A stretch of 64,000 bases of DNA from Bacillus spongiae (GCF_037120725.1 NZ_JBBAXC010000016.1:1-64000); one strand, 5' to 3'; counted from the stretch's first letter, positions 8,347-17,665 are shown. Program-made: numbers and translations. The notes: generated by a model not told the origin, from the letters alone.

Positions 8347-8412
8347 CAAGGTGACTTGCCCAGGAACGACTATCATAAGCTCAGTCACGGACTTATGATA
8401 ACGTTCCTAGGA
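8347..8412. other. Two adjacent stem-loops, function unknown
   Basis: GCAAG-GTGA-CTTGC (8347-8360) is a perfect small hairpin with a GNRA-type tetraloop. Directly next to it, 8361-8412 folds into a stem of about 19 pairs (CCAGGAACG...TATCATAAG against CTTATGATA...CGTTCCTAGG) with a 12-base loop. There is no U-tract on either strand, so this is not a standard terminator. It lies between the small membrane protein gene and the convergent oxidoreductase gene. Confidence 0.55.
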
Positions 8413-8453
8413 GCCACTATATGAGGGTACCCCTGCATTTCTTAGACTGAGAC

Positions 8454-9440
8454 TCAACGATTGTCTGCTGGAAAAACAAGTCCAATTTGTTCTCTTGCTT
8501 CTTGCATAATGGAAGCTGTTATTCGTGAATTTTCATGTGAGTTCACAGAAGACTCTATTTTGCCTTCTCCTAACAATTGAATAAACTCTTCTACCTCGTA
8601 ATACATCTCAGGTTTGTCTTGAATAATTTCAATTGCTTCTACTGATCCATCTCTGTAGCGAATCTCTGCTTTACTAGGAGAAGATACGCTATCAAATATA
8701 ATCGTTCCGTCCTCTCCTTGTATTTCTGCATCATGATAGGAATTGGAAATTTTGGAATGAAGAATGACTGCTTCCATCCCTTCATATTGAAATAGCAAGC
8801 TTCCCTCGCCATCAACTCCTGACTCTAACATATAGGCATTAGCCTTCAGGTTCTCAGGTTGACCAAATAAAACAACTGTTGGATAAATACCATATACCCC
8901 AAGATCCATTAATGACCCATTAGAAAAATTTGGATTAAATGCATTTAAAATATTTCCATTTCTATAAGCGTCATACCTTGATGAGTAACTAGAATACGTC
9001 GCATAGAAACGACGAACATTACCAATTTTATGTATGTTTTCTTTTATCGCTTGAAAACCAGGCATGAACGTAGATTTTAATGCTTCCATTAATAAAACGT
9101 TATTTTTTTTTGCTACCTCTATCATTTCATCCACTTCTGCTAAATTCGAGGCAAACGGCTTTTCACATAATACATGCTTTCCTTTATTCATAAAAGTAAT
9201 CGCTTGCTGTGCGTGTAAGGAATTAGGACTTGCTATATAAATGGTATCGATGTTCTCACTACTTGCCATTTCTTCTAAATCAGTAAAAATTTGATCTGCA
9301 TCGTGTTTCTGTGAAAACTCTTTCGCTTGATCTTCCGACCTTGAATAAACAGCTGTTAAAGAGAATTCTGGGTGCTGTTTTGCTGCATTAATAAATCTGT
9401 CTACAATAAAATTTGTTCCGATTGTTCCAAATCTAATCAT
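8454..9440 (-). CDS. Gfo/Idh/MocA family NAD(P)-dependent oxidoreductase
   Basis: A 328-residue protein starting MIRFGTIGTNFIVDRF, a Rossmann start, with the family signature CEKPFA (92-97) whose Lys94 is the catalytic residue, followed by the C-terminal beta-sheet domain. Members oxidise or reduce sugars, inositols and related substrates; this substrate is unknown. The correct ATG at 9440 lies eight bases after TTGGAGG; the upstream in-frame TTG overlaps that ribosome site and is not the start. Single gene with no sugar transporter beside it. Confidence 0.88.
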   Translation of the reverse strand: MIRFGTIGTNFIVDRFINAAKQHPEFSLTAVYSRSEDQAKEFSQKHDADQIFTDLEEMASSENIDTIYIASPNSLHAQQAITFMNKGKHVLCEKPFASNLAEVDEMIEVAKKNNVLLMEALKSTFMPGFQAIKENIHKIGNVRRFYATYSSYSSRYDAYRNGNILNAFNPNFSNGSLMDLGVYGIYPTVVLFGQPENLKANAYMLESGVDGEGSLLFQYEGMEAVILHSKISNSYHDAEIQGEDGTIIFDSVSSPSKAEIRYRDGSVEAIEIIQDKPEMYYEVEEFIQLLGEGKIESSVNSHENSRITASIMQEAREQIGLVFPADNR

Positions 9441-9872
9441 ATTTATAACCTCCAATTTTTTAAACCTTACATGTTTCGATATAGAATGTCAAATCATACA
9501 TGCTCTGTCTTTTTTCTGTCCTCTTCAAATAATCAAAATGGTTTCTATTTGGGTGAAGTATTACACAATTTGATATAAAAAAGACTCAATATTTTCTACA
9601 TGTTCTGAAGACTTGAATTCAATATAAGTGAAATAAGTATGTTGGTAGTGAGTAATATTTCTTGAAATTATTGAAGGTTGTAATAACGCTTTGAAATTTA
9701 TGCTCAATATTTCACAAAAATGACATTTTAATTTCCTACCATTCATTCTTTTACACAGTATAATTAAATTACGTTTTATTTGTGATTATTTTCACAAATG
9801 CGATTAATATATTACAACTAACATCAAAGTTAATAGTGTTAATTGTAAAATTCTCATTGGAGGGTTTTAATA
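9441..9872. other. Intergenic region between divergent genes
   Basis: The region is very AT-rich. The only clear signal is the Fnr-type box at 9780-9797. No small gene with a good ribosome site is seen. Confidence 0.4.
9780..9824 (+). promoter_or_regulatory. Fnr/Rex-type box before the cupredoxin gene
   Basis: TTGTGA-TTATTT-TCACAA at 9780-9797 is a perfect inverted repeat that fits the Fnr consensus and also the outer bases of a Rex site. TAACAT (9819-9824) is a possible -10 placing the box near -42. Activation by Fnr is inferred from this spacing; repression by Rex remains possible. Confidence 0.65.
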
Positions 9873-10259
9873 ATGAAAAGATATCTAGCTACTATGGCAT
9901 CATTAATGATATTGATTTTAGTTTTATCAGCATGTGGGACAACAAGTGATGAAGGTTCTGCTTCTTCAGACCAAGAAAAGAGTCAACAATTAACTGTAAT
10001 TGGTTCGAATTGGGAATTTGATCAAGAAACATATACAATTCCTGCGAATGTGGATGTAACATTTAATTATAAAGATGATGAAGGTGTTCATGGGGTCAAA
10101 TTAAGACCATATGACGATAAGGATAACATCATTGCAGAAGTAATGGATGGAGAAAGTGCTACTATTAACTTAGAACCAGGGACGTATGAAATCCGTTGTT
10201 TAACATTTTGTGGTGATGGAGGTCACAAAGAAATGAGATCTAAATTAGTTGTAGAATAA
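9873..10259 (+). CDS. Small cupredoxin lipoprotein with a CuA-like copper motif
   Basis: A 128-residue exported lipoprotein: signal peptide 1-20, lipobox LSAC with Cys21, a Ser/Glu-rich linker to about 38, then one cupredoxin domain. Candidate copper ligands are His73, Cys109, Cys113, His118 and Met121. CuA of cytochrome oxidase subunit II and nitrous oxide reductase has Cx3Cx3HxxM; here the motif is Cx3Cx4HxxM, one residue longer. There are no transmembrane helices, so it is not an oxidase subunit itself. A role as an outer-face electron carrier or copper chaperone is inferred. GGAGGG precedes the ATG. A perfect Fnr-type box lies 76 bases before the start codon. Confidence 0.82.
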   Translation: MKRYLATMASLMILILVLSACGTTSDEGSASSDQEKSQQLTVIGSNWEFDQETYTIPANVDVTFNYKDDEGVHGVKLRPYDDKDNIIAEVMDGESATINLEPGTYEIRCLTFCGDGGHKEMRSKLVVE

Positions 10260-10591
10260 TTGAACACTAATATTTAGTCTTTGATTTTTTGTTATTAAAG
10301 AAGGTATATATTTAAATAGCAATATCATTTAGATTACTTCACCAAACAGACGCATTTCTAGAATAAGAGAACGAAATAGATTAGTCGCACAATAGCTGAA
10401 AATCGGTAAAATATACTCCAGCTTTCACTATATACTGTTAAAGGGGAGGTATATTTAATAAGAAACAAGCTATCTTGACTTCCGTTATTGCTAATTATAA
10501 TAACTTTTTATATAAAAATACATTTTACCTTCAGAAGAAGTCATTTTGATTAATCTTTTCATAACTGTATTCTAATCAAACAGTTAAAGTT
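10260..10591. other. Intergenic region after the cupredoxin gene
   Basis: AAGGGGAGGT at 10440-10449 looks like a ribosome site, but the frame after it has no ATG, GTG or TTG start in range. AATAGCTGAAAAT at 10391-10403 differs by one base from a 13-mer seen elsewhere in the window. Otherwise nothing is recognised. Confidence 0.35.
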
Positions 10592-10627
10592 AAATCACCA
10601 CTTTATTCAGAAGTGGTGATTTTTTTC
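10592..10627 (+). terminator. Intrinsic terminator between convergent units
   Basis: AAATCACCACTT and AAGTGGTGATTT form a perfect 12-bp stem with a seven-base loop followed by TTTTTT. It lies about 330 bases after the cupredoxin stop and faces the end of yteA. Confidence 0.85.
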
Positions 10628-10754
10628 TTCAGCCTACAATCAATTAATTGCGTATTTTCCAAATTAGTTCATTCGTATAAAGTTATACTTTTATGTCTAG
10701 AAAAAAATCTTTTCTAACCTGTGAGGTACGACCATCTTTTTCAGTAAATCCACT

Positions 10755-11507
10755 TCAATGATCATCGTCAATATAGCTGTCTTTACGGTGATAGGGGATG
10801 TCACCTATAGATGATTCAATTCCTTCATCATCTAACATTTGTTCATATTGCGAGTGTTTTTTTGAAGGAAAAACGGATAGGTCCTCCCCTTTAATATTCG
10901 TTGCCGTAAAGGTTTCGTAATTCTCGGTGAAGCCTTCCCTATCAAGGTCACCTGTTTGGTATATTTCATCATAATCTTCGTAGTCTCCTGTAAAATCTGC
11001 AGGCGTTTCAGAAGTTCCGAACCGAGCAACTTCCTGGAAACTATCTTGATAATCACGAGTTTCATTTTGTCTTCGCTTCATAAAACTATTGTTGTGAGGA
11101 GGTTCTAACACTTGTTCTTCAACAGGACGATCACCAGCAATTGACTGCTCTTTACTATGCTCTTTGCAGTACAAAGTGGTTGGGAGTACCTGAAGCCTGT
11201 CAAATGGAATTTCTGTATGACAAGTGAGGCACTTTCCATATGTTCCATTTTCAATTGCTTCTAATGCGTGCTCCACTTTCGTTAGTTCAACTTCGGCATG
11301 ATTATTTAAGGCAAAGTCCTTTTCCCTCTCGTATAATTCAGTACCCATATCTGCAGGATGGTTATCATAAAGTGAAAGTTCTCCAACGTTGTCCCTTTCA
11401 TTGTTTTCTTTCATATTAGTAGCATCACGTTGTAGATGGTGTTGCAGATTTTCCTTTTGTTTTAGTAGTTCCTGCTTCAATAAGTGTAATTGTTGCTCAG
11501 TTAACAT
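10755..11507 (-). CDS. yteA: YteA, DksA/TraR-type C4 zinc-finger sporulation-associated protein
   Basis: A 250-residue protein with an N-terminal coiled-coil region (about 1-85), then a DksA/TraR-like zinc finger with Cys93, Cys96, Cys114 and, in place of the last cysteine, His117. The acidic and polar tail (about 120-250) is typical of the Bacillus YteA family, linked to sporulation by expression. It may act on RNA polymerase as DksA does, but that is inference. SD-like GGAAGT precedes the ATG. Neighbours menA and the men operon are as commonly found in Bacillus relatives. Confidence 0.88.
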   Translation of the reverse strand: MLTEQQLHLLKQELLKQKENLQHHLQRDATNMKENNERDNVGELSLYDNHPADMGTELYEREKDFALNNHAEVELTKVEHALEAIENGTYGKCLTCHTEIPFDRLQVLPTTLYCKEHSKEQSIAGDRPVEEQVLEPPHNNSFMKRRQNETRDYQDSFQEVARFGTSETPADFTGDYEDYDEIYQTGDLDREGFTENYETFTATNIKGEDLSVFPSKKHSQYEQMLDDEGIESSIGDIPYHRKDSYIDDDH

Positions 11508-11616
11508 GTTTTCACTTCCTTATATAGGACGTTGTAAATTAGTATTTACTTTTAATGTGTAATTTACTATAGGATTTTCCGTAATTCTTCTCTCTTTTCC
11601 AGTTATATTTATCAAT

Positions 11617-11642
11617 GAAAAAAGACGAGCAGTTCTGCTCGC
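11617..11642 (-). terminator. Intrinsic terminator of menA
   Basis: CGAGCAG and CTGCTCG (11626-11641) form a seven-bp stem with a two-base gap. On the minus strand it is followed by TCTTTTTTC. Confidence 0.75.
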
Positions 11643-11660
11643 CTCATGTATAAGGATAAA

Positions 11661-12578
11661 TTATTGACTCATGTAACTTATAAATAATCCAATTGAAAGT
11701 AAGAAGCCAAAAATAGTGTTAGTTTGTGCCGTTGCCTTCATTGCTGGCATCATTTGAATGGGAATTGTTTTTCCAATAAACCCTTTTGTTGCGGCAATTG
11801 CTTTAGGAGCACTAAAGAATACAATAAGTGCCCAAGGGGATAGAAGCTGAAAAATGACTAGTAAAGCTACCCAACCATAGGAAACAATAAACATACATGC
11901 TAAAAGAAAAATAGCTCTTTCTCTTCCTAATAAGATGGCGATCGTCTTTCGACCATTCTCTTTGTCGCCGTCTAAGTCACGAATGTTATTGGCTAATAAA
12001 ATAGCTCCTACAAGTATAGCAATCGGGACGGAGATTGCCCAACTTAATGCATTTATGAATCCTGTTTGTATATAAAATGAAAGTAAGATAATGACAACAC
12101 CCATAAAAAATCCAGCAGTAATTTCCCCGAAAGGAGTATAAGCAATCGGTATTGGACCACCGGTATAAAAATATCCTGCTGCCATACAAATTAATCCAAC
12201 GACAGCAATCCACCAAGTGGTTTGATAACAAATATACAAACCAAATAATAAAGCAATACCAAACAATATGAACCCAAGGTACTTAACGGTTTTTGGTTTT
12301 ACTCCATTTCGTACAATGGCACCGCCAATACCAACTGAATTTTCATGATCTAACCCGCGTTTATAATCATAATATTCGTTAAACATATTTGTGGCTGCCT
12401 GTATTAAGAGGCTTGCAATTAACATTGAGAAAAATAATCCCCAATGTAACGATGAGTATTTCAAAGATAATGCGGTTCCTAATGCAACTGGAACAAATGC
12501 AGCAGTTAATGTATGTGGTCTTGTTAACTTCCACCATATACGCCAGCCTTGTTCTGATTGAATGTTCGTTAATTCCAT
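11661..12578 (-). CDS. menA: 1,4-dihydroxy-2-naphthoate polyprenyltransferase
   Basis: MenA joins the polyprenyl chain to dihydroxynaphthoate to make demethylmenaquinone, in the membrane. This is a UbiA-type protein of 305 residues with about eight or nine membrane segments. The two Asp-rich motifs are present: NEYYDYKRGLD (67-77) and DLDGDKENGR (201-210), which bind the magnesium-diphosphate. AAAGGGAGAGA precedes the ATG. It is divergent from menF with a 300-base control region between them, so the pathway's last membrane step and its soluble steps are encoded back to back. Confidence 0.95.
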   Translation of the reverse strand: MELTNIQSEQGWRIWWKLTRPHTLTAAFVPVALGTALSLKYSSLHWGLFFSMLIASLLIQAATNMFNEYYDYKRGLDHENSVGIGGAIVRNGVKPKTVKYLGFILFGIALLFGLYICYQTTWWIAVVGLICMAAGYFYTGGPIPIAYTPFGEITAGFFMGVVIILLSFYIQTGFINALSWAISVPIAILVGAILLANNIRDLDGDKENGRKTIAILLGRERAIFLLACMFIVSYGWVALLVIFQLLSPWALIVFFSAPKAIAATKGFIGKTIPIQMMPAMKATAQTNTIFGFLLSIGLFISYMSQ

Positions 12579-12802
12579 ATATAGTCTCTCCCTTTAACGT
12601 CAATTAAAAAGTAAAAAGGGCATAGTAAATATACACTTACTTTACAGACTTAAGTGTAGGAAAAGGGGGAGAAAGTGTCAATGATTTTTCACAATTTCTC
12701 GAAGGATATTTTCCCTTTTTCATCTCTGAACCCGTTTTCATTCAAACAAAAATGGGTTTAGTATATAATAAGGATAATAATAGATAAAAGGTAGGTAGTA
12801 CA

Positions 12803-12831
12803 TTGACACCATATAGTCACAGGTGTATCTT
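12803..12831 (+). promoter_or_regulatory. Sigma-A promoter of the men operon
   Basis: TTGACA (12803-12808), 17 bases, TATCTT (12826-12831). The start of transcription would be near 12838, about 40 bases before menF. An imperfect AACCC/GGGTT hairpin and another TATAAT-like sequence lie further upstream (12729-12768). Confidence 0.7.
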
Positions 12832-12878
12832 TAAATAGGTTTTAGGACGCAGCATTCGGTTTGTTTGGGGGGATTTAC

Positions 12879-14279
12879 TTGACGACTGTCCAAAAATCAA
12901 ATATACATTCTTTATTTGAACAAGCAGTAATGAAAGCACAACAACTTAACCGACCAATTTTACTCAGCTATGTACAAAAGCTACAATATGCTGATCCCCT
13001 TTCCTTTTACCATACAGGTAATAAAGTATTTAAGGGAGAGAGGTTCTTCTTTAAGGATCCAAATAGTTCAATCTATTTAGTCGGGTTAGGTAGTGCAAGT
13101 AGTTTAATGAGTGGCGAAAAAGACGAACGGTTTTATGATATAGAGGAACAATGGAATGTGATTATGGAAGAAGCTGTATCCTTTAATCCATATGAAGTAA
13201 GAGGAACAGGACCCTTGATTTTTGGTGGGTTTACGTTTGATCCGCTAAAAGAACAAGAACAAGAATGGGCACAGTTTTCACAAGCCGTTTTTCAGTTGCC
13301 AACATTCTTATTAACAGAACATCACGGCGAAAAGTACTTGACCATCAATATGATCTGCACAGGTCATGAGAGTGAGGGGAGTATTGTTCGTCTTCAAGAA
13401 CAGGTAAAATTACTACTCGATGATTCGAATTTTTCTATAGTAGCTCCATTATTATCTAAATCTGAAGAAATCCGTCCGAACGAATGGAAGAAATCCTTAG
13501 CGGATGTTGTTACTCGTCTGCAACAGAAAGAAATGGAAAAAGTAGTATTAGCACGTAAAATGCGCCTAGTCTTTAAAGAGGAAGTTTCTTCAGACTTCTG
13601 TTTAGACCAATTATATAAAGAACAAAAAGAGAGCTTTGTGTTTAGCTTAGAAGTAATGAATAGTTGTTTTATAGGGGCTAGCCCAGAACGGTTAGTAAAG
13701 AAAAAGGATGCAATGATTTATTCGACATGTTTAGCAGGATCCATTGGACGGGGAAAAACGAAAGAAGAGGATGATTCTCTTGGAGAAGAGTTACTCCTTG
13801 ATGAAAAAAATCGCCATGAGCATCAGCTTGTCGTAGAAATGATTGAACAATCGATGGAAGCTTATTGCCATAACGTTCAAGTTCCGGCATATCCTTCATT
13901 GTTAAAAATGAGAGATATTCAGCACTTATACACACCTGTTATCGGAAAAGATGAAAAGAATACCTCTCTTTTTCAACTGTTGAAAACCTTCCACCCCACA
14001 CCAGCTCTTGGTGGTGTACCACGCAGTAAAGCATTGAAAGTAATACGAGAGGCTGAGGAAATGGATCGCGGATTTTATGCAGCTCCTATCGGGTGGGTAG
14101 ATGCGCAAGGTAATGGTGAGTTTACAGTAGCAATTCGATCGGGTCTCTTATATAAAAATGAAGCCTATTTATATTCAGGCTGTGGTGTAGTAGCTGATTC
14201 TACACCAGAGAGTGAATATGAGGAAACGAGTATAAAATTCCGTCCCATGTTACGTGCAGTAGGAGGAAATGTTCAATGA
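12879..14279 (+). CDS. menF: Isochorismate synthase
   Basis: Converts chorismate to isochorismate, the entry to menaquinone. The 466-residue protein has the chorismate-enzyme C-terminal domain: MEKVVLARK, FHPTPALGGVPRSKAL and the metal and substrate region SGCGVVADSTPESEYEE near the C-terminus. I place the start at TTG 12879, six bases after GGGGGG; the in-frame TTG at 12861 lies before that ribosome site. Its end overlaps menD by four bases (ATGA), a sign of translational coupling. A catecholate siderophore isochorismate synthase is the alternative, excluded by the operon. Confidence 0.95.
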   Translation: MTTVQKSNIHSLFEQAVMKAQQLNRPILLSYVQKLQYADPLSFYHTGNKVFKGERFFFKDPNSSIYLVGLGSASSLMSGEKDERFYDIEEQWNVIMEEAVSFNPYEVRGTGPLIFGGFTFDPLKEQEQEWAQFSQAVFQLPTFLLTEHHGEKYLTINMICTGHESEGSIVRLQEQVKLLLDDSNFSIVAPLLSKSEEIRPNEWKKSLADVVTRLQQKEMEKVVLARKMRLVFKEEVSSDFCLDQLYKEQKESFVFSLEVMNSCFIGASPERLVKKKDAMIYSTCLAGSIGRGKTKEEDDSLGEELLLDEKNRHEHQLVVEMIEQSMEAYCHNVQVPAYPSLLKMRDIQHLYTPVIGKDEKNTSLFQLLKTFHPTPALGGVPRSKALKVIREAEEMDRGFYAAPIGWVDAQGNGEFTVAIRSGLLYKNEAYLYSGCGVVADSTPESEYEETSIKFRPMLRAVGGNVQ

Positions 14280-16024
14280 CAAATCATCCAGATACGTTAA
14301 CAGCATTTACGGCTGGAATGGTGCAACAATTATATCAATCTGGAGTAGAGAATGTAGTAATAAGCCCGGGTTCTAGATCGACACCTTTGGCATTAATGTT
14401 TGCAGAACATCCCAATATTGATATGCACATCAATATTGATGAACGATCAGCAGCATTTTTTGCTTTAGGGATGGCGAAGGCAGCCAATAAGCCAGTCGCC
14501 TTGCTTTGTACTTCTGGTACTGCAGCAGCTAATTATTATCCCGCAATTATTGAAGCAAAATACAGTAGAATCCCATTGATTGTTATTACTGCTGACCGTC
14601 CTCATGAATTGAGAGAAGTTGGAGCTCCACAAGCAATTGATCAAATTCAGTTATACGGAAATCACGTAAAATGGTTCGTGGATTTACCTATACCAGAAAA
14701 CGATGATTCCGTTATACGTTTTGTCCAATCGTCCATGAAAAGGGGAGTCATGACGGCATTAGAATCGCCAGCGGGACCTGTTCATTTTAATGTTCCGTTT
14801 AGGGAGCCATTGATCCCAGATTTAGTGAAGGCCCATTCTTATTTCCAGTCTACTGTACAAGATTTTGAAATAGGAACAAAAAGATTATCATCACATTCGT
14901 TGGAGGAACTTGCTCACCAATTAGATGATAAAGAAAAAGGGTTGATTATTTGTGGACCAATGGAAAATGGCGATCACGTTAAAGCCATTTTAAACTTGGC
15001 TAAGAAACTTCAATTCCCTATTTTAGCTGATCCGCTTTCTTATATGAGAAGTGGTTTACATAATGAAGTGATTGAGTGCTATGATTCATTTTTAAAAGTG
15101 CAAGACTTTCAGCAAAAATTTAAGCCTGATTGCTTGATTCGCTTCGGGGCGATGCCTGTATCTAAAACCCTAACACAATATATCCAACAGCATGAGGAGA
15201 TTCCTCATTGGATTATTGATCCAGGAAGGGGATGGAGAGATCCGATTAGTCGTGGAACTCATACACTTTATGTGGATGAATCAAGTTTTTGTATTGATAT
15301 AATGAACTTCCTACAGAAGCGAACATCGTCAAAATGGCTAATAAATTGGAAAAAAGCTAATGAAAAAGTAAAGCTAGTCCTAGAAAATGAAAATAAACTA
15401 CTTTCCCATACAACAATAAATGAAGTGAATCTTTTCTCTACATTAAAAACCTCTCTACCACCATCATCTACCATTTTAGTGGGGAATAGTATGCCTATTC
15501 GAGATATGGATACATTTTTTCACCAGTCTGATCATCAGATGACCGTGATGGCTAATCGAGGGGCTAATGGAATTGATGGAGTGGTTTCTACAGCATTAGG
15601 TATTAGCGCACTAAAGAGAGATACGTTTCTCCTTATCGGGGATATTTCTTTTTTTCATGACTTAAATGGACTATTAGCTGCTAAAATGTACAAATTAAAT
15701 TTAACGATCATTGTTATCAATAATAATGGAGGAGGTATTTTCTCTTACCTTCCTCAGTCTAAACACCCCACTCATTTTGAAGAATTATTTGGCACACCTA
15801 CTGATATTGATTTTCAAAGCATTGTGGAAGAATACGGTGGGAAATTCGAGCGTGTACGTACATGGGCGGATTGGTTGACAAGTATAGATGATGCACAGGA
15901 GCATCGAGGATTAGCAGTTATTGAAGTTGTTACGAACAGACAAGAGAGCGTAGATATTCACCGTTCCTTCTTCGACGCCGTTTCCCAGGAAATACGAAAT
16001 TGGTTGGAAACAGAAGAATCATGA
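14276..16024 (+). CDS. menD: 2-succinyl-5-enolpyruvyl-6-hydroxy-3-cyclohexene-1-carboxylate synthase
   Basis: Thiamine-diphosphate enzyme that adds 2-oxoglutarate to isochorismate. The 582 residues show the family layout: N-terminal Pyr domain with SPGSRSTPLA and the catalytic-Glu region, central domain, and C-terminal PP domain with the cofactor motif GDISFFHDLNG through VINNNGGG. Length is usual. It starts inside the menF stop (ATGA), and its own stop overlaps the menH start, so menF-menD-menH are translationally coupled. Confidence 0.97.
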   Translation: MTNHPDTLTAFTAGMVQQLYQSGVENVVISPGSRSTPLALMFAEHPNIDMHINIDERSAAFFALGMAKAANKPVALLCTSGTAAANYYPAIIEAKYSRIPLIVITADRPHELREVGAPQAIDQIQLYGNHVKWFVDLPIPENDDSVIRFVQSSMKRGVMTALESPAGPVHFNVPFREPLIPDLVKAHSYFQSTVQDFEIGTKRLSSHSLEELAHQLDDKEKGLIICGPMENGDHVKAILNLAKKLQFPILADPLSYMRSGLHNEVIECYDSFLKVQDFQQKFKPDCLIRFGAMPVSKTLTQYIQQHEEIPHWIIDPGRGWRDPISRGTHTLYVDESSFCIDIMNFLQKRTSSKWLINWKKANEKVKLVLENENKLLSHTTINEVNLFSTLKTSLPPSSTILVGNSMPIRDMDTFFHQSDHQMTVMANRGANGIDGVVSTALGISALKRDTFLLIGDISFFHDLNGLLAAKMYKLNLTIIVINNNGGGIFSYLPQSKHPTHFEELFGTPTDIDFQSIVEEYGGKFERVRTWADWLTSIDDAQEHRGLAVIEVVTNRQESVDIHRSFFDAVSQEIRNWLETEES

Positions 16025-16839
16025 AGATTATTGTCAATAATACAGAATATACTATTAAGATGACAGGTAAAGGGGAGCCTATCGTTTTTCTACACGGCTT
16101 TACCGGTGATCATTCAACGTGGGGTGAGATTATTCCATTCTTGAGTAACTCTTTTCAATGCATCACGATTGATTTATTAGGACACGGTCAAACGACTACG
16201 TTAAGCCAACCTGATGATTATACGATGGAAAAAAGTGCGAGTGACATTGTACTCATTTTGAAGAAACTAAACATTGATAAAGCTCATCTTATTGGCTATT
16301 CCATGGGTGGCAGGTTAGCCCTTGGCTTTACCATTCTCCATCCTTCTTTAGTGAAAACGTTAATACTCGAAAGTGCTTCACCAGGGTTAAAGCTGGTTAA
16401 AGAAAGGGAAAAGAGACGAGAGGCGGATGCTGCTCTAGCAAGGAGAATTAAACAGGAAGGGGTAGCAGCTTTTGTTGATTACTGGGAAAACATCCCCCTA
16501 TTTCGAACCCAAAAAAGGTTGCCAACACATATGCAAGAAAGAATTCGAAAGCAACGGTTGAAGAATAGTGAGAAAGGATTAATCAATAGTTTATTAGGTA
16601 TGGGAACTGGTCAACAGCCTTCTTATTGGGAAAAGCTTCATGAGGTTCAATGTGGTGTACTTTTACTAACGGGAAGTTTAGATGAAAAATTTAATTGTAT
16701 TGCATTGGAAATGGAAAAGATTCTGCCTAATGTTCAATACATTCAAGTTGAAAATGCAGGTCATGCAATTCATGTGGAACAATCGAAAAAATTTGGTACA
16801 ATAGTAAAGGAGTTTTTATTACATAAGGGGGGTTCTTAA
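16021..16839 (+). CDS. menH: 2-succinyl-6-hydroxy-2,4-cyclohexadiene-1-carboxylate synthase
   Basis: Alpha/beta hydrolase fold enzyme that removes pyruvate from the MenD product. The 272 residues have the nucleophile elbow GYSMGG with Ser94, an oxyanion region FLHGFTGDHSTW (23-34), an acid in LLTGSLDEKF and the catalytic His in NAGHAIHVEQ near the C-terminus. The start is ATG 16021, overlapping the menD stop; an in-frame GTG at 16000 lacks a ribosome site. The stop lies directly before the menB ATG, with AAGGGGGG at its end serving menB. Confidence 0.94.
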   Translation: MKIIVNNTEYTIKMTGKGEPIVFLHGFTGDHSTWGEIIPFLSNSFQCITIDLLGHGQTTTLSQPDDYTMEKSASDIVLILKKLNIDKAHLIGYSMGGRLALGFTILHPSLVKTLILESASPGLKLVKEREKRREADAALARRIKQEGVAAFVDYWENIPLFRTQKRLPTHMQERIRKQRLKNSEKGLINSLLGMGTGQQPSYWEKLHEVQCGVLLLTGSLDEKFNCIALEMEKILPNVQYIQVENAGHAIHVEQSKKFGTIVKEFLLHKGGS

Positions 16840-17658
16840 ATGGCCTTTGAATGGGTAAATGAAAGACAGTATGAAGATATTTTATATGAAACATTAAATG
16901 GAATTGCTAAAATTACCATTAATCGACCTGAGGTGAGAAACGCCTTTCGTCCGAAAACGGTTACAGAGCTAATTGATGCTTTTGCTTTTGCTCGTGACGA
17001 TTCGAATATTGGAGTAATCGTTTTAGCAGGTGCTGGAGACGATGCGTTCTGTTCTGGTGGAGATCAAAAAGTGCGTGGTCATGGTGGCTATGTTGGAGAT
17101 GATCATATCCCTCGGTTGAATGTACTCGACCTTCAACGATTAATTCGTGTTATACCAAAACCTGTTATTGCAATGGTGTCAGGTTATGCCATTGGTGGTG
17201 GACATGTTCTGCACGTTGTTTGTGACTTAACGATTGCAGCAGATAACGCTATTTTTGGTCAAACAGGTCCGAAAGTAGGAAGCTTTGACGCGGGCTATGG
17301 TGCAGGATATTTAGCTCGTATTGTTGGACATAAGAAAGCCCGTGAAATTTGGTACCTATGTCGCCAATATAATGCTGAAGAAGCATTAGATATGGGGTTA
17401 GTAAATACAGTCGTTCCATTAGAACAACTGGAGGCTGAAACAGTCCAGTGGTGCGAAGAAATGTTAGAGAAGAGTCCTACTGCACTTCGATTCTTAAAAG
17501 CATCTTTGAATGCTGATACGGATGGTTTAGCGGGACTTCAACAAATGGGTGGAGACGCAACGTTGCTGTATTACACAACTGAAGAGGCAAAAGAAGGTAG
17601 AGATGCTTTCAAGGAAAAGCGTAAACCGGACTTTGGTCAATTCCCTCGTTTTCCTTAA
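16840..17658 (+). CDS. menB: 1,4-dihydroxy-2-naphthoyl-CoA synthase
   Basis: Crotonase-family enzyme that closes the naphthoate ring of o-succinylbenzoyl-CoA. The 272 residues contain the oxyanion-hole regions [16 protein letters not shown] and [16 protein letters not shown], and the MenB motif [16 protein letters not shown]. Length matches the family closely. It begins one base after the menH stop. A strong intrinsic terminator follows before menE, so expression of menE and menC may be lower or separately driven. Confidence 0.97.
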   Translation: MAFEWVNERQYEDILYETLNGIAKITINRPEVRNAFRPKTVTELIDAFAFARDDSNIGVIVLAGAGDDAFCSGGDQKVRGHGGYVGDDHIPRLNVLDLQRLIRVIPKPVIAMVSGYAIGGGHVLHVVCDLTIAADNAIFGQTGPKVGSFDAGYGAGYLARIVGHKKAREIWYLCRQYNAEEALDMGLVNTVVPLEQLEAETVQWCEEMLEKSPTALRFLKASLNADTDGLAGLQQMGGDATLLYYTTEEAKEGRDAFKEKRKPDFGQFPRFP

Positions 17659-17665
17659 TAAACTT

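Noticed and set aside
10440-10550. AAGGGGAGGT followed by an open frame of about 33 codons
   Set aside because: No ATG, GTG or TTG start lies at a workable distance; the first codon would be ATA.
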